A stretch of 64,000 bases of DNA from contig NC_079881.1 of the NCBI RefSeq assembly GCF_029227915.1, forward strand, positions 16,405,501 through 16,469,500, read 5' to 3'. Both the position numbers and the translations under genes were made by a program. Shown piece after piece: positions 23,524 to 31,733 of the stretch. The DNA comes from Hydractinia symbiolongicarpus (lineage: Eukaryota; Cnidaria; Hydrozoa; Anthoathecata; Hydractiniidae). The first letter of the stretch is position 1. Each line of letters opens with the position of its first letter. The notes below the pieces were generated by a model that saw only the letters and a program-made list of their open reading frames with translations, had not been told where the DNA came from and did no database searches.

Positions 23524-24464
23524 ATGAAATCTTCCGATTTTGTTAAATTTCTCATTAAGATTGTTGGCCAAAAAACGGGGCCTTCAACGTTATTCAGCTC
23601 TTAATGAGACCGATCTTATTAAATTAATTGAAAAACATGAATATTTTACCAAGGCTGTTGAGGATATAACCCTTATGTTCATGGATATACCGGACCATTT
23701 CAAGTCGCAAGATATGTGTAACAGGGTCGTTGAAAAGGACCCTAACATGTTGGAGCATGTGCTGGACAGGTTCAAGACGCGGCGCATATGCAATATGGCT
23801 GTTGAGGAGTATCCCTATGCATGATGTACCGTCAAAATTCGAAACGCAGGGCATGTGTAACAAGGCTGTTGAAAAGGAGACGGGGATATTGGAGTATGTG
23901 CCGGATCGGTTCATAACACAAGGTATGTGTAACAAGGTTGTTGAAAAGGATTTCGAGATGCTCGGGGCCATATCAGATCGGTTCATAGTGCAAGATATGT
24001 GCAGCAAGGCCATCGAAAAAGATCCCGATATGTTTCAGCATGCACCAGATCGGTTCATGACACAGGACATGTGTAGCAAGGGTGTTGAAAAGGATCCCGA
24101 AATGCTCGAATATATAGCGGATAGGTTCAAAACGCAAGACATGTGCAATATGGCTGTTGAGGAGTATCCTGACATGTTAGAGCATGTACCGGATCGCTTC
24201 AAGACGCGGGATATGTGTGACAAGGCTGTTGGAAATCATCCTTGGCTGTTCGAGTATGTGCCAGACTGGTTTGTCACACAGGACATGTCTAGTTTTATGA
24301 ACACTAGGCCCGAGCTACTCTCCGCCTATCGCCGGAGGAAATCCGAAAAGGCCGGGATTAGGGAGGATCTTCTTCCATTGGCCTGGCATCCGGATAGGGT
24401 CATGGATTGGTGCTTTTCGGAGGATGAAAAGGCAGGCCTCAAAAAGTTGTGGGGGTTGGCCTGA
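23524..24464 (+). pseudogene. Polinton protein of 24-residue repeats with SAP/Rho-N-like N-terminus (frameshifted)
   Basis: Two overlapping frames join at about 23815. The N-terminus has LRLLAKKRGLQ then ALNETDLIKLIEKH, resembling a small SAP/Rho-N helix-extended-helix nucleic-acid-binding fold (inference). Eight tandem repeats of 24 residues follow, consensus MCNKAVEKDPEMLEYVPDRF plus KTQD. The end is a tail with AWHPDRVMDWC and SEDEK. The repeat resembles the DUF4116 type found in giant viruses and protists, but I cannot confirm the family. An ATG at 23524 is in another frame from the LRLLAKK region, suggesting a second frameshift near 23550; the open frame itself begins at 23540. A hairpin lies six nucleotides after the stop. 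Function unknown. Confidence 0.7.
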
Positions 24465-24469
24465 AAACG

Positions 24470-24498
24470 TTATCTTACAGCAAAATGTTGCAAGATAA
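24470..24498. terminator. Gene-end hairpin 1 of the Polinton
   Basis: TTATCTTACAGC (24470-24481), loop AAAAT, GTTGCAAGATAA (24487-24498): a 12-bp stem with two imperfect pairs, beginning six nucleotides after the TGA of the repeat-protein gene. By analogy with hairpins at mRNA 3' ends in giant viruses it may mark transcript ends. Confidence 0.5.
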
Positions 24499-24544
24499 AT
24501 ACTACTAATAAATGTGTATCAAATGTCAATACAGCTTGAAAAGT

Positions 24545-24688
24545 ATGATTTTCTTGACCTTCCTTACTGCCATTGGTCTATCCCTACCACTTGTAACCCT
24601 GGCATGCGTACAGGAGGAGAAGGAGGGTTCCAATGAACGGAGGATCAAGGATCTGGAGGCTCGCCTTGATGTCCTAATAAATGAATAA
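24545..24688 (+). CDS. Small Polinton membrane/signal-anchored protein (47 aa)
   Basis: ATG at 24545 opens a 47-codon frame ending TAA at 24688. The N-terminal half is hydrophobic (MIFLTFLTAIGLSLPLVTLA), suggesting a signal anchor or signal peptide. The C-terminal half is charged (EEKEGSNERRIKDLEARLDV), probably helical. It lies between two plus-strand genes in the same orientation with short spacers. I do not recognise a family. The supporting features are composition and position only. Confidence 0.5.
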   Translation: MIFLTFLTAIGLSLPLVTLACVQEEKEGSNERRIKDLEARLDVLINE

Positions 24689-24745
24689 AGAATGCAGTGA
24701 CTGTGAAAGGGTACTCGATCCATATGATAATATATAATAAACAAG

Positions 24746-25306
24746 ATGCCAAAAGTTGAGAACGAACTTGTTAAACCTAATATATTCTACAATTTTGCTG
24801 CTATGTTTACAGACATTAACGATATCAATGTGGAATACTTGACGGTATCGGATGCCATGCTTGCCAATGGAGGTAAGAACAAACGATATGTGATAGGGTA
24901 TCATACACAAGACCTTGTAGTGGCCCTGAGGGTAAAGACACAAAAAATCTGGTCCCTGAATGGAGTGACCAAGTACAATGCAAATGCATCACCGGCAATG
25001 AGTCTGGATTTCGAGGAGTATCCCGATTGGGTTGCAAAATATCGTCAAATATGGTCAAGGGTTGAGGAGTTTATCTTTGAAAAATTAACGACAGAGCCTG
25101 TAAAAAAAGACATTTATGTGAATGCCAAGCTCCAATATTACAAGGACGTAATTACCACCAAATTCTATAGTATGCCTGTACCCTACGATGAGCCCTGCCA
25201 AGCCAGCGCTATTCTGGCCTTTTCGTCTGTATACGTACAAGGCAAAAACCACTACCAACAGACACACATCACAGAATGTCATTATAAAGACTTTAAAAAG
25301 GAGTGA
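24746..25306 (+). CDS. Conserved-looking Polinton protein of unknown function (186 aa)
   Basis: Intact ORF from ATG at 24746 to TGA. Distinctive segments are FYNFAAMFTDINDINVEYLT, VTKYNANASPAMSLDFEEYP, FEKLTTEPVKKDIYVNAKLQ and SSVYVQGKNHYQQTHITECH. There is no membrane segment and no signal peptide, and it is mixed alpha/beta by eye. It is one of the few long Polinton ORFs here without a break. The C-terminal pattern of beta strands ending in QGKNHY...ITECHYKD recalls single-stranded-DNA-binding proteins of phages, but this is a weak impression. It could instead be a minor structural protein. Confidence 0.7.
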   Translation: MPKVENELVKPNIFYNFAAMFTDINDINVEYLTVSDAMLANGGKNKRYVIGYHTQDLVVALRVKTQKIWSLNGVTKYNANASPAMSLDFEEYPDWVAKYRQIWSRVEEFIFEKLTTEPVKKDIYVNAKLQYYKDVITTKFYSMPVPYDEPCQASAILAFSSVYVQGKNHYQQTHITECHYKDFKKE

Positions 25307-25330
25307 TTGCTAAGCGAGGACTAGAACCAT

Positions 25331-25363
25331 ATATTTTATAGGCTCAAAAGGCCTATAAAATAT
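25331..25363. terminator. Gene-end hairpin 2 of the Polinton (between convergent genes)
   Basis: Perfect 13-bp stem ATATTTTATAGGC (25331-25343) / GCCTATAAAATAT (25351-25363) with a 7-nt loop TCAAAAG. It starts 25 nt after the stop of the 186-residue gene and precedes the 3' end of the convergent minus-strand gene at 25501. Candidate bidirectional 3'-end signal. Confidence 0.65.
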
Positions 25364-25500
25364 CATGTCGTTTTTTATTACCTTCCGAGGTATCTGAACA
25401 ACTGTACTTGGCGGGCACAGATGTTATACCCTCTAGTTCTTCTAAAATTAAGGCCTATATTCAGGTGGGGACTCTACATAGTGCTTGCATATTGCACAGA

Positions 25501-26036
25501 TTAAAGTTCTTTTAAAATTTCGTCTTTCCCCTCCTCCCTACCCTTGGAAACCAACTGGGCTCTCTCCTGTTCGTTGATAGCATTTAAGATTCTGTTAAAC
25601 GGCTAATAGACTATATTCATGGTCACTGATAACACCATTTTCCATTGCCTTACTTATCAGATCCACAATCGAGTTTAATTTGGCCTCCGCAAGTAGCCTT
25701 ACACCCTCATGATTTTTTGGACTTAACACGTAGGCGTTTTGAAGCGTTCCGAAGACCGCCTTGCCCTATACTGGCGGCAATCGCGAGTCCCCCCATGGCA
25801 CAAGCCAAGGGTACCCCCATCATGGCTCCTATCCCCATCCCTGACGTAATAACACTTACGCCAAGCAGACCATGGTCGCACATCCCGACCCACATGTTGT
25901 GCAATTTAAATTTTTTCGCCAATCTATTCCGCTCCTTTATGTCATCCCTTAGGTAATGTTCGATTTCTTCGATCTTCTTGAGCCTAAAAATCTGTCCCTC
26001 ATCCTGATCAGAGCCTTGCGCGGGTGCACTCGGCAA
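25501..26036 (-). pseudogene. Polinton membrane protein with glycine-rich hydrophobic core (frameshifted)
   Basis: The open part (26036-25707) encodes a charged N-terminus with RLKKIEEIEHYLRDDIKERN, then a long Gly/Ala hydrophobic region (LLGVSVITSGMGIGAMMGV and ACAMGGLAIAASIG) predicted as two membrane helices, then RLRVKSKK. Two further frames continue the protein downstream: one reads EGVRLLAEAKLNSIVDLISK and MENGVISDHEY, the next INEQERAQLVSKGREEGKDE to a TAA at 25501. At least two frameshifts are therefore needed. The layout (membrane hairpin plus helical tail) suggests a virion or membrane-remodelling protein, but the function is unknown. Confidence 0.6.
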
Positions 26037-26293
26037 ACTCGGATAAAGTTTGCTGATACCGCTCCTTTATTATTCTATGAGAATGCGCATGGTTATATTG
26101 AAAAACTTGACGTTATTTTCTAACACACGTATTCAAACGAAAATAACTTTGTTTATTTGCTTCTATTTCAAGTAATAGTAAGTATTAGGGTGGGTGGGAG
26201 GGTCACAAGATTTCTATCGACGTGTGACTTGAAAACTTGTTTGAACGACTTTAATTTACTATTCAATTTTCAAAGCTCTCAGGGCACGGCGAG
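26037..26293. other. Divergent intergenic region inside the Polinton
   Basis: 257 bp between the starts of a minus-strand and a plus-strand gene. AT-rich with a GGGTGGGTGGGAGGG G-run near 26190-26203. It presumably holds promoters for both directions; no specific motif can be assigned. Confidence 0.4.
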
Positions 26294-26592
26294 GTGGAAA
26301 GGAAAAGGCATGACCAGGCCATTGAAAAGCTAAATACAGCTCAGGCCCAATGGATACGGGACAGACAGAAAAAATTAGACTGGTTTGCGAAGGAAAGAGA
26401 GAAGCAGCTTAAGTTGGGACAAAGTTTGAGGGAGCTCGATGATTCTATGTATCAATTTTATATTGCCTCAGAGAAGGAGGCACCTCAATTGAAGGATTTT
26501 TACGTACCTTAAAAAACCCAACAAGATGGTGAGTTAACGTTTGTCCTTGGCTCTTTTTCCCTGCTAGGCTTTGTAGCTTACAAGTATTTGTA
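26294..26592 (+). pseudogene. Small Polinton coiled-coil protein with C-terminal membrane anchor (premature stop)
   Basis: The open frame (no upstream ATG; GTG at 26294) reads ERKRHDQAIEKLNTAQAQWI and RDRQKKLDWFAKEREKQLKL, an amphipathic helical, highly charged region. After FYVP a TAA interrupts at 26510. The same frame then continues through a hydrophobic segment (LTFVLGSFSLLGFVAYKYL) to TAA at 26592, so the ancestral protein had a C-terminal anchor. Directly upstream of integrase in the same orientation. Unknown function. Confidence 0.55.
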
Positions 26593-26606
26593 ACAACGTT
26601 TTTAAT

Positions 26607-27371
26607 ATGTATAAATAAAAGTCAAAAGCATCACCACATATCATTACAGAGGAAGAGGCTGAAAGGCGAAGCAATTTCTACTACACTCCGGAACATCTGT
26701 GGACCGGCCGCAAAGCTATCGGGTTACTCGCAAAGGAGGGTGGTCTCTCCAAAAAGCTAGTAACTCATTGGCTTAGTAGGCAACTCTTATGGTTGAGACA
26801 CATTTGAGGTCCTAAAAAGATCGATTATCCACAATTCACAATTACTACACCCAACGAGATGCATCAGTTCGATCTGTTATATATGCCCCAGGATCGGTTG
26901 TATGGCAAAATGTACAAGTATATTCTGACAAGGATTGATGTGGCTTTACGTTATAAGGTAGCGAGACCCCTAAGAACGAAGAGAGCCGGCAAGGTCGCCG
27001 ACATGATCAAGGACATCTGCAAAGCAGGACCCATACACTACCCCAAAACCTTCTAATGTGACAATGGTTCCGAGTTTAAATCGGATTTAACGAAACTCAT
27101 GAAAAATGAGGAATACCCCGAGAAGAAACCCCTACTTGAGGATGGTTTATACCTCTATTTGTTACAGCCTGGGGAGGAATATGGAGATTCGAAAAAACGC
27201 GCAACTGATGCCTGGTGGAGTAAAAAGATATATAGGTTGGACCATATTGTGACGGGTAGTCGTCTTCTATATTATTTGAAGGATGGTCACAAAAGAAGCT
27301 TCGTGTCAGAAGAGTTGATGCTTATTCCTGAAAACGTTGAAGTACCTCCATAACATGTTAAAGAGTGGTAG
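26607..27371 (+). pseudogene. Polinton integrase (retroviral-type, DDE), internally deleted and interrupted
   Basis: The integrase inserts Polinton DNA at 6-bp staggered sites. In one frame: a start MYK with a stop at codon 4; an N-terminal helical region with TEEEAERRSNFYYT and AIGLLAKEGGLSKKLVTHWL; a stop; the catalytic core start EMHQFDLLYMP (first Asp) and YKYILTRIDVALRYKVARPL; a stop; CDNGSEFKSD (second Asp); then an abrupt jump to KPLLEDGLYLYLLQPGEEYG and SKKIYRLDHIV, the chromodomain-like C-terminus, and a stop near the end. The segment that should carry the catalytic Glu (roughly 90 residues) is missing. Four in-frame stops plus this deletion make it dead. Confidence 0.85.
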
Positions 27372-27403
27372 GACCCATGGGAGATGCCCCCCTGGACCCA
27401 TAA

Positions 27404-27437
27404 TTTTTAATACTACCCGTGGGAGTAGTATTAAAAA
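27404..27437. terminator. Gene-end hairpin 3 of the Polinton (between convergent genes)
   Basis: Perfect 13-bp stem TTTTTAATACTAC (27404-27416) / GTAGTATTAAAAA (27425-27437) around an 8-nt loop CCGTGGGA. It lies 33 nt after the last codon of integrase and 9 nt from the stop of the convergent minus-strand MSV199-like gene, so it could end both transcripts. Confidence 0.65.
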
Positions 27438-27445
27438 GCGTTTGC

Positions 27446-29048
27446 CTACGACATATGGATGTCAAACATACCTTCGAATAGCTCCCGCGTATCATTGTGG
27501 AGCAATTTGAAATGGTTGAGGTAACAATTATCGGTACCAAGACAATCATCCCTGAATCGGCACCAGGCATGTACGGCATTCGGGTCGTCACATTCCGGTT
27601 TTCTCACCGTCATCTCGGGATACATTGCCTTTAATATATTTACCCTTGTGCTGAGCTGCCTACGTTGGCATCGTATCATATATTGCTCATGTATGCCCTC
27701 TTTTCCATGCTCATGGGGGTCGTTTTTATCAACCACACATAGTATGGTATCATATTGATGACGACGTGGTACATGACTCTGCCGTAGTTCCGATTTGTCC
27801 TGCTTAACCCTATTCGGTCCGGGGGGGGCGGATTCCGCCCCCCCTGACGGTTTTTTTTTAATAACTCCTGATTGCTTTGTTATATGGCTATGATACTTAC
27901 TGAGTTTCAACATTTATCTATTAGACACCTGCATGCTAATTTTTTAGGTCCCATACCTTTCAGAGGCTTAGATATTGGCCATTACTCGAAACTACCCCTA
28001 AAAATCTCTATGAAATCCTTATAATGGGGAAAATATAATAACTCCTGTTAGGATTATCCTTAGAACTTGAAACTTGCAACACAACTTTGTTTCATCAAGA
28101 AGAATCATTTGGAGTAATTTGAACACGTGACTAATCCGATTTCCCGATTTTGTCGGATTTAACCCGAAAATCGGAAAAAAACGGATTTTCGGGCAATTTT
28201 TGGCAATTTTTCATCCGATCCATGTAAAAACCGGAAGATATGTTAAATAACTTTTATTTAGCTTTCAGAAACTTCAAACAGAATGTAAAAATTCGCTCTA
28301 GAACAAAAGTTATTATATTTTAAGCAGATAGTGGCATTTTTAACAATTTTCGAGCTTTTGATGACGTCACAGAAAATGTGCTGACGCAAGCAAATTTTTT
28401 TTGGCGCCATTTTGTTCCTTTTATGACGTACTATAAGTGTGCCAAGTTTGATTCAATTTGAACAACCCTATGAAAAGTTATTGAGGGGGGGCGGAATCCG
28501 CCCCCCCCGGTCATAGTATGTTCGAAAAACCCCAGACCGAATAGGGTTAAGGGGACTAAGCTTTTCATCCCTATCCTCGAGCTCATCACCGAGTGCCAGG
28601 AGTTGGTTGTCCCTCTCCTCAATTTCATCACAAAGTATGGCCATCGCCCCATCCCTGCCCTCAAGGGCTTGACGCTGCTCCTTAATTACATCTTGTAGTT
28701 TTTGGACACCTGCCCTGGCCAACCATTTAATGACCCCAACAGCTTTTAACTTTTTTGATCTACGCACAATTTTCAGGGCGCCCTCGAGCGTGACAAAGAC
28801 GTCATGCCCATTTTTCCCTCCTCCCCGCATACCTGATCGGGGGAGGGTGGCACCCCCTCGCTTTTTCCTATAATTTCTTGCCTTGTTATGACTCCCTCAA
28901 CATATTGAAAATTGGTCTTTATGTCAACAATACCCAGAAAACGTCCAATATCTGCCCTTTTGAACAGGAGTTGATTTTGTTCATCGAGCAGGATCTCGAT
29001 GGCTCCTGTGTTGAACACAACTTGCGACGACATCTTTCTATATACCAA
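27446..29048 (-). pseudogene. MSV199/BRO-N-like viral protein, split by a MITE and frameshifted
   Basis: Read on the minus strand from 29048. The N-terminal part contains FNTGAIEILLDEQNQLLF, KRADIGRFLGIVDIKTNF and GHDVFVTLEGALKIVRRSK, like the MSV199/BRO-N DNA-binding domains of large DNA viruses (family known; assignment by eye). A coiled coil follows, with RQALEGRDGAMAILCDEIEE. A C-terminal domain has YDTILCVVDKNDPHEHGKEG, IHEQYMIRCQRRQL and ECDDPNAVHAWCRF, similar to DUF3627-type tails. A frameshift lies at about 28808-28830 in a G-rich run. A 739-bp MITE (27808-28546) sits between coiled coil and tail, and the two flanking frames agree when it is disregarded. Without the insertion about 285 codons. 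Function unknown; such proteins are often transcription or replication modulators. Confidence 0.65.
27808..28546. mobile_element. piggyBac-type MITE (739 bp) nested in the Polinton
   Basis: Flanked by TTAA on both sides (27804-27807, 28547-28550), the piggyBac target duplication. The terminal inverted repeats start CCCTATTCGGTC, followed inside each end by a G/C palindrome GGGGGGCGGATTCCGCCCCC, striking in this AT-rich DNA. The right end carries about 30 extra bases between terminus and palindrome. No transposase ORF. The CCCT-type terminus agrees with piggyBac ends. It interrupts the MSV199-like gene, so it arrived after the Polinton. Confidence 0.85.
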
Positions 29049-29080
29049 TACTTGGGCCGGAGGATTTCATCCTGCTATAT

Positions 29081-29668
29081 TCAAAATTTCCAACTTCTAG
29101 GGTCGAGCTTTATGTATAGACACGCGTACCTAGATTTTTTCAGCTCAACTTTGATCTCGTACCAGTCCGGAATGAGATTCGTCTCTTCGTCAATTAGCCT
29201 CATATCTGATTTTTCATGTGGGTACCATAAAAACAGGGTTTTTTTCTGTCTCCTCAGATTCTTGAGCGGGGCAGTATACGATTGGGTTAAGAGCCACAGG
29301 CTATGCTTGTGATGCCTTCCTGAAATAGCAAGCTCAAGCAGGGACTGTCTCCGCTTGTCAAGGTCCTCGTTAGCAATACAATCATCAACCACGAAAAGAC
29401 TTTCTTCGCCTGCCAGTAATTGGGGCAGTTTCGCTACCTATTCAAACAGCTCGGTTTCTGGGTCTATCAGAAATACATAGGGGTCTTTCCAAAAAGATAC
29501 CTTCTCCAAATGAGAAGCATTCCACCGTATAGTCGGGCATAGGATGACAATGTTGTGGAAGTACTTCTTATATTCCTGCTCGAGGAGGTTCAGTACACAC
29601 TGTGTTTTTCCGCAAGACGTCAGACCTGTGAAAATTGCTGTGTGGGGGTCCCACACAATTTCCAACAT
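29081..29668 (-). pseudogene. Polinton packaging ATPase (FtsK/A32-type), one nonsense codon
   Basis: ATPase that drives genome packaging in Polinton-like and other double-jelly-roll viruses. From 29668: MLEIVWDPHTAIFTGLTSCG, in which GLTSCGKT is Walker A; then NIVILCPTIRWNASHLEKV; an in-frame TAG at about 29438; then EESLFVVDDCI (Walker B, VVDD), and SGRHHKHSLWLLTQSYTAPL, the conserved GRH...LTQ motif of A32-like enzymes. Total about 195 residues, close to the family's compact size. The first half and second half are in the same frame, so a single substitution explains the break. Confidence 0.85.
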
Positions 29669-29754
29669 TTTATTTCAGTAAATGGACCACTTTCGATTAT
29701 GTATTTTTGACCCACATAAGCATGACCCACATATTAATATACCCCCGTGATTAT

Positions 29755-30177
29755 TCACCAAGGACAGCCAGGGTAGAGACAGGCAGGGTAGAGCTTAGTT
29801 CCTTTAGCCTTGTATTCGAGGGGTGGTGGAGTATATGTTAATTTACCTTGCAGGCATCGCAATGCGTTACGGTACCTTTCAACAAGCCTTGCCTTTTCCG
29901 GGCTATCCTCGATAAGTTCGATATATTGGGATATAATGTTGGATGTGAATAAATCATACAGCATGAGGTAATTCTTATCCTGCTGAACACCCTGAATTTC
30001 TGCATCAATAGCACGAGGGTCTATTTCAACATCGATGACCCTATTTCTTTGAGTCGCCTGCCTTTTTTTGGCTTTATCAAGGCAGTCTATGCAACTTTTC
30101 GTTCGACTATTACTCCTAATTTTAAACTTGTGTATGGGTATTAGATTTTTGCATGCGCGGCAACATTTGATGTCCAT
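29755..30177 (-). CDS. Polinton zinc-ribbon protein 1 (140 aa)
   Basis: Intact ORF. The N-terminus MDIKCCRACKNLIPIHKFK and a second CIDCLD knuckle make a CxxC...CxxC zinc ribbon (residues 6-32). A helical region follows, containing IQGVQQDKNYLMLYDLFTSN and RLVERYRNALRCLQGKL. It is the paralogue of the gene immediately upstream on the same strand (30217-30582), sharing the ribbon spacing, the CIxCLD motif and the NALR helix. Probably a nucleic-acid or protein-binding regulator; not recognised further. Confidence 0.65.
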   Translation of the reverse strand: MDIKCCRACKNLIPIHKFKIRSNSRTKSCIDCLDKAKKRQATQRNRVIDVEIDPRAIDAEIQGVQQDKNYLMLYDLFTSNIISQYIELIEDSPEKARLVERYRNALRCLQGKLTYTPPPLEYKAKGTKLYPACLYPGCPW

Positions 30178-30216
30178 TTTATTGTTTGTGGTGACTATTC
30201 CGAGACATATTTTAGC

Positions 30217-30582
30217 CTACAGCATCTGATCCCCGGATGTTATAGCATACTGTGCCCATCGTAATGCATTAGCGACCTCGGCAAGCGTTGGTCGATTAAA
30301 CATTTTGTCGCACCTGAAGCGTACCTTATTATTAACATGCCTTTCATAATTCTCCCAGGTATACCCCTCATTAAATTGGGCTTGAATGTGATCCTGTAGG
30401 AGAACTATTAATTCATATAAGGGTTGCATATAGATGCGGCGTTTGACATTGCCCTTTGGTACCCTACTAAGATCAAGACAGGGAATGCAGGTTTTTGTCA
30501 GCTGCCCTTTGCCCTTTGACTTGAACTGGTTCAATGGTAGAGATTTTAAACATCTATGGCACTCTTTGTACTCCTCTTCCAT
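30217..30582 (-). CDS. Polinton zinc-ribbon protein 2 (121 aa)
   Basis: Intact ORF beginning MEEEYKECHRCLKSLPLNQF with a second knuckle TCIPCLDLS, giving CxxC...CxxC. A basic linker (GNVKRRIYMQ) and a helical tail with LAEVANALRWAQYAITSGDQ follow. It is 39 bp upstream of its paralogue at 29755-30177, so the pair looks like a local duplication. Function unknown. Confidence 0.65.
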   Translation of the reverse strand: MEEEYKECHRCLKSLPLNQFKSKGKGQLTKTCIPCLDLSRVPKGNVKRRIYMQPLYELIVLLQDHIQAQFNEGYTWENYERHVNNKVRFRCDKMFNRPTLAEVANALRWAQYAITSGDQML

Positions 30583-30627
30583 TATTTTTATTTACCCCAA
30601 GGCTAAAGAGAAATTTCACCAGGCGGT

Positions 30628-30891
30628 CTATTTCGGAGATATCAGGGACTTCTTGTACCATCCCTGATTGATCACGTATTCGTCGAACAGCATCACCGCG
30701 CTCATATACCCGACTAGTTTCAAGCCGTCTTCCAGGTCCATCTTGGCTCCAGGCCTGGAAACCCCCAACGCCTTCTTTCCGCCCATGGCGATTAGTATTG
30801 TGCATGGGACGAGTCTGACGGACTCCCATAGGGCATCAATAATCATGGTTTCTTTTGGTCCCATGTTTTTATCACGCTTGTTTGTTGCCAT
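30628..30891 (-). CDS. Small Polinton membrane protein (about 87 aa, C-terminus probably frameshifted)
   Basis: Start taken at ATG 30891 (MATNKRDKNMGPKETMIIDA); an upstream in-frame ATG at 30915 would add eight residues. LWESVRLVPCTILIAMGG and LKLVGYMSAVMLFDEYVINQ are hydrophobic, likely membrane-associated helices. The frame ends soon after QGWYKK, whereas the next frame continues with VPDISEIDRLVKFLFSLGV. A recent one-base shift near 30660 is therefore likely, and the original C-terminus probably ended near 30590. No family recognised. Confidence 0.5.
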   Translation of the reverse strand: MATNKRDKNMGPKETMIIDALWESVRLVPCTILIAMGGKKALGVSRPGAKMDLEDGLKLVGYMSAVMLFDEYVINQGWYKKSLISPK

Positions 30892-30918
30892 TTTATTAGC
30901 ATCATTTTTTAGCAAAAT

Positions 30919-31209
30919 TCATTGCATGCTTGGGATAGGCTGGGTTTTGCCCTGTTTGCGCTCCGGATTAGCCACTGGCTTGTTGGGTTCATTTTTACCT
31001 ATGCCAAACATATACCAGACGCTTACTCCTACAGCAATCACGGCTAAAGCCCTACCTCCATAGATGTGGACACTGCCCATCGACTTGCTAGAACTGGTCT
31101 CAGAAGAGGCAGGCTCTACAGTACCCTCTTGTTGCTTCATTTCTTCCTTCCTCTTCTTCATAAGTGCTGCCAACTTGTGTCCTTGTGTTTTGTGTTCCTC
31201 TTCACTCAT
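30919..31209 (-). CDS. Small Polinton single-pass membrane protein (96 aa)
   Basis: Start chosen at ATG 31209 (MSEEEHKTQGHKLAALMKKR) rather than the in-frame upstream ATG at 31260, because the intervening arginine-only stretch looks non-coding and overlaps the upstream gene. A charged N-terminal third, a Ser/Glu-rich linker, one membrane helix (ALAVIAVGVSVWYMFGIG) and a basic tail follow. Adjacent minus-strand genes lie within 10-30 bp on each side. Confidence 0.55.
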   Translation of the reverse strand: MSEEEHKTQGHKLAALMKKRKEEMKQQEGTVEPASSETSSSKSMGSVHIYGGRALAVIAVGVSVWYMFGIGKNEPNKPVANPERKQGKTQPIPSMQ

Positions 31210-31216
31210 TTTATTA

Positions 31217-31733
31217 TTATGCCGACGTCTCCTCCGCCGTATCTGCCTCCTTCTCCGCATCCTTCTTTGTGCTCATATGTCTTGCCGTATGCCCCACAAT
31301 GGGAATAGGTGCCAGAAACTTACCAAATGTACAGTAGACCAGTATGCCCAGGTTTGCGAAGGAATCTTTAATAATAGGGTCATCCTCAATATCTCTCCTT
31401 AGCTCCTCAACACTGTCTATATCCACAAAAGTCCCTATCATGCTGGCATATAGACTTATAACATGGGTTGACAGTGCTTTTGCAGTATTTTCACCCTTCT
31501 CCTAAAGTTCCCGCTGTACATACTCGCTGTACATGCCCCTTGCCTTCGCGTAGGGCCTACCTCAAAGCCTGGCGTTTATTGATGGGCTTCTCAATATTTT
31601 CATATTCTGCAGAGGCATTGTCAAAGACTTGTGCAATATCGGATGACATCTTTATTATACGTCGATATCTAAAAAGTATGTAGTCAATCAGGGCATAGGG
31701 CAGGAGTAAGGCGATATACAGGCATGCCTCCAT
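31217..31733 (-). pseudogene. Polinton membrane protein with N- and C-terminal hydrophobic segments (broken)
   Basis: ATG at 31733 opens MEACLYIALLLPYALIDYIL, a signal anchor, then KMSSDIAQVFDNASAEYENI, a helical stretch. A TAG, a one-base shift in a G run near 31532 and a second TAG near 31503 follow. The same reading then runs into STHVISLYASMIGTFVDIDS and the open ORF ending 31217, with FANLGILVYCTFGKFLAPIP as a second membrane segment and an acidic tail. It overlaps the end of polymerase by about 45 bp, so it was probably translated from its own start. Original length about 185 residues. Confidence 0.55.

Noticed and set aside
23590-24223. Minus-strand ORFs over the 24-residue repeat region
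   Set aside because: Long open antisense frames are a by-product of the repeated codon pattern in the plus-strand gene.
30434-31402. Plus-strand ORFs opposite the Polinton minus-strand genes
   Set aside because: They are antisense shadows; the minus frames have start codons, tight spacing and zinc-ribbon or membrane character.
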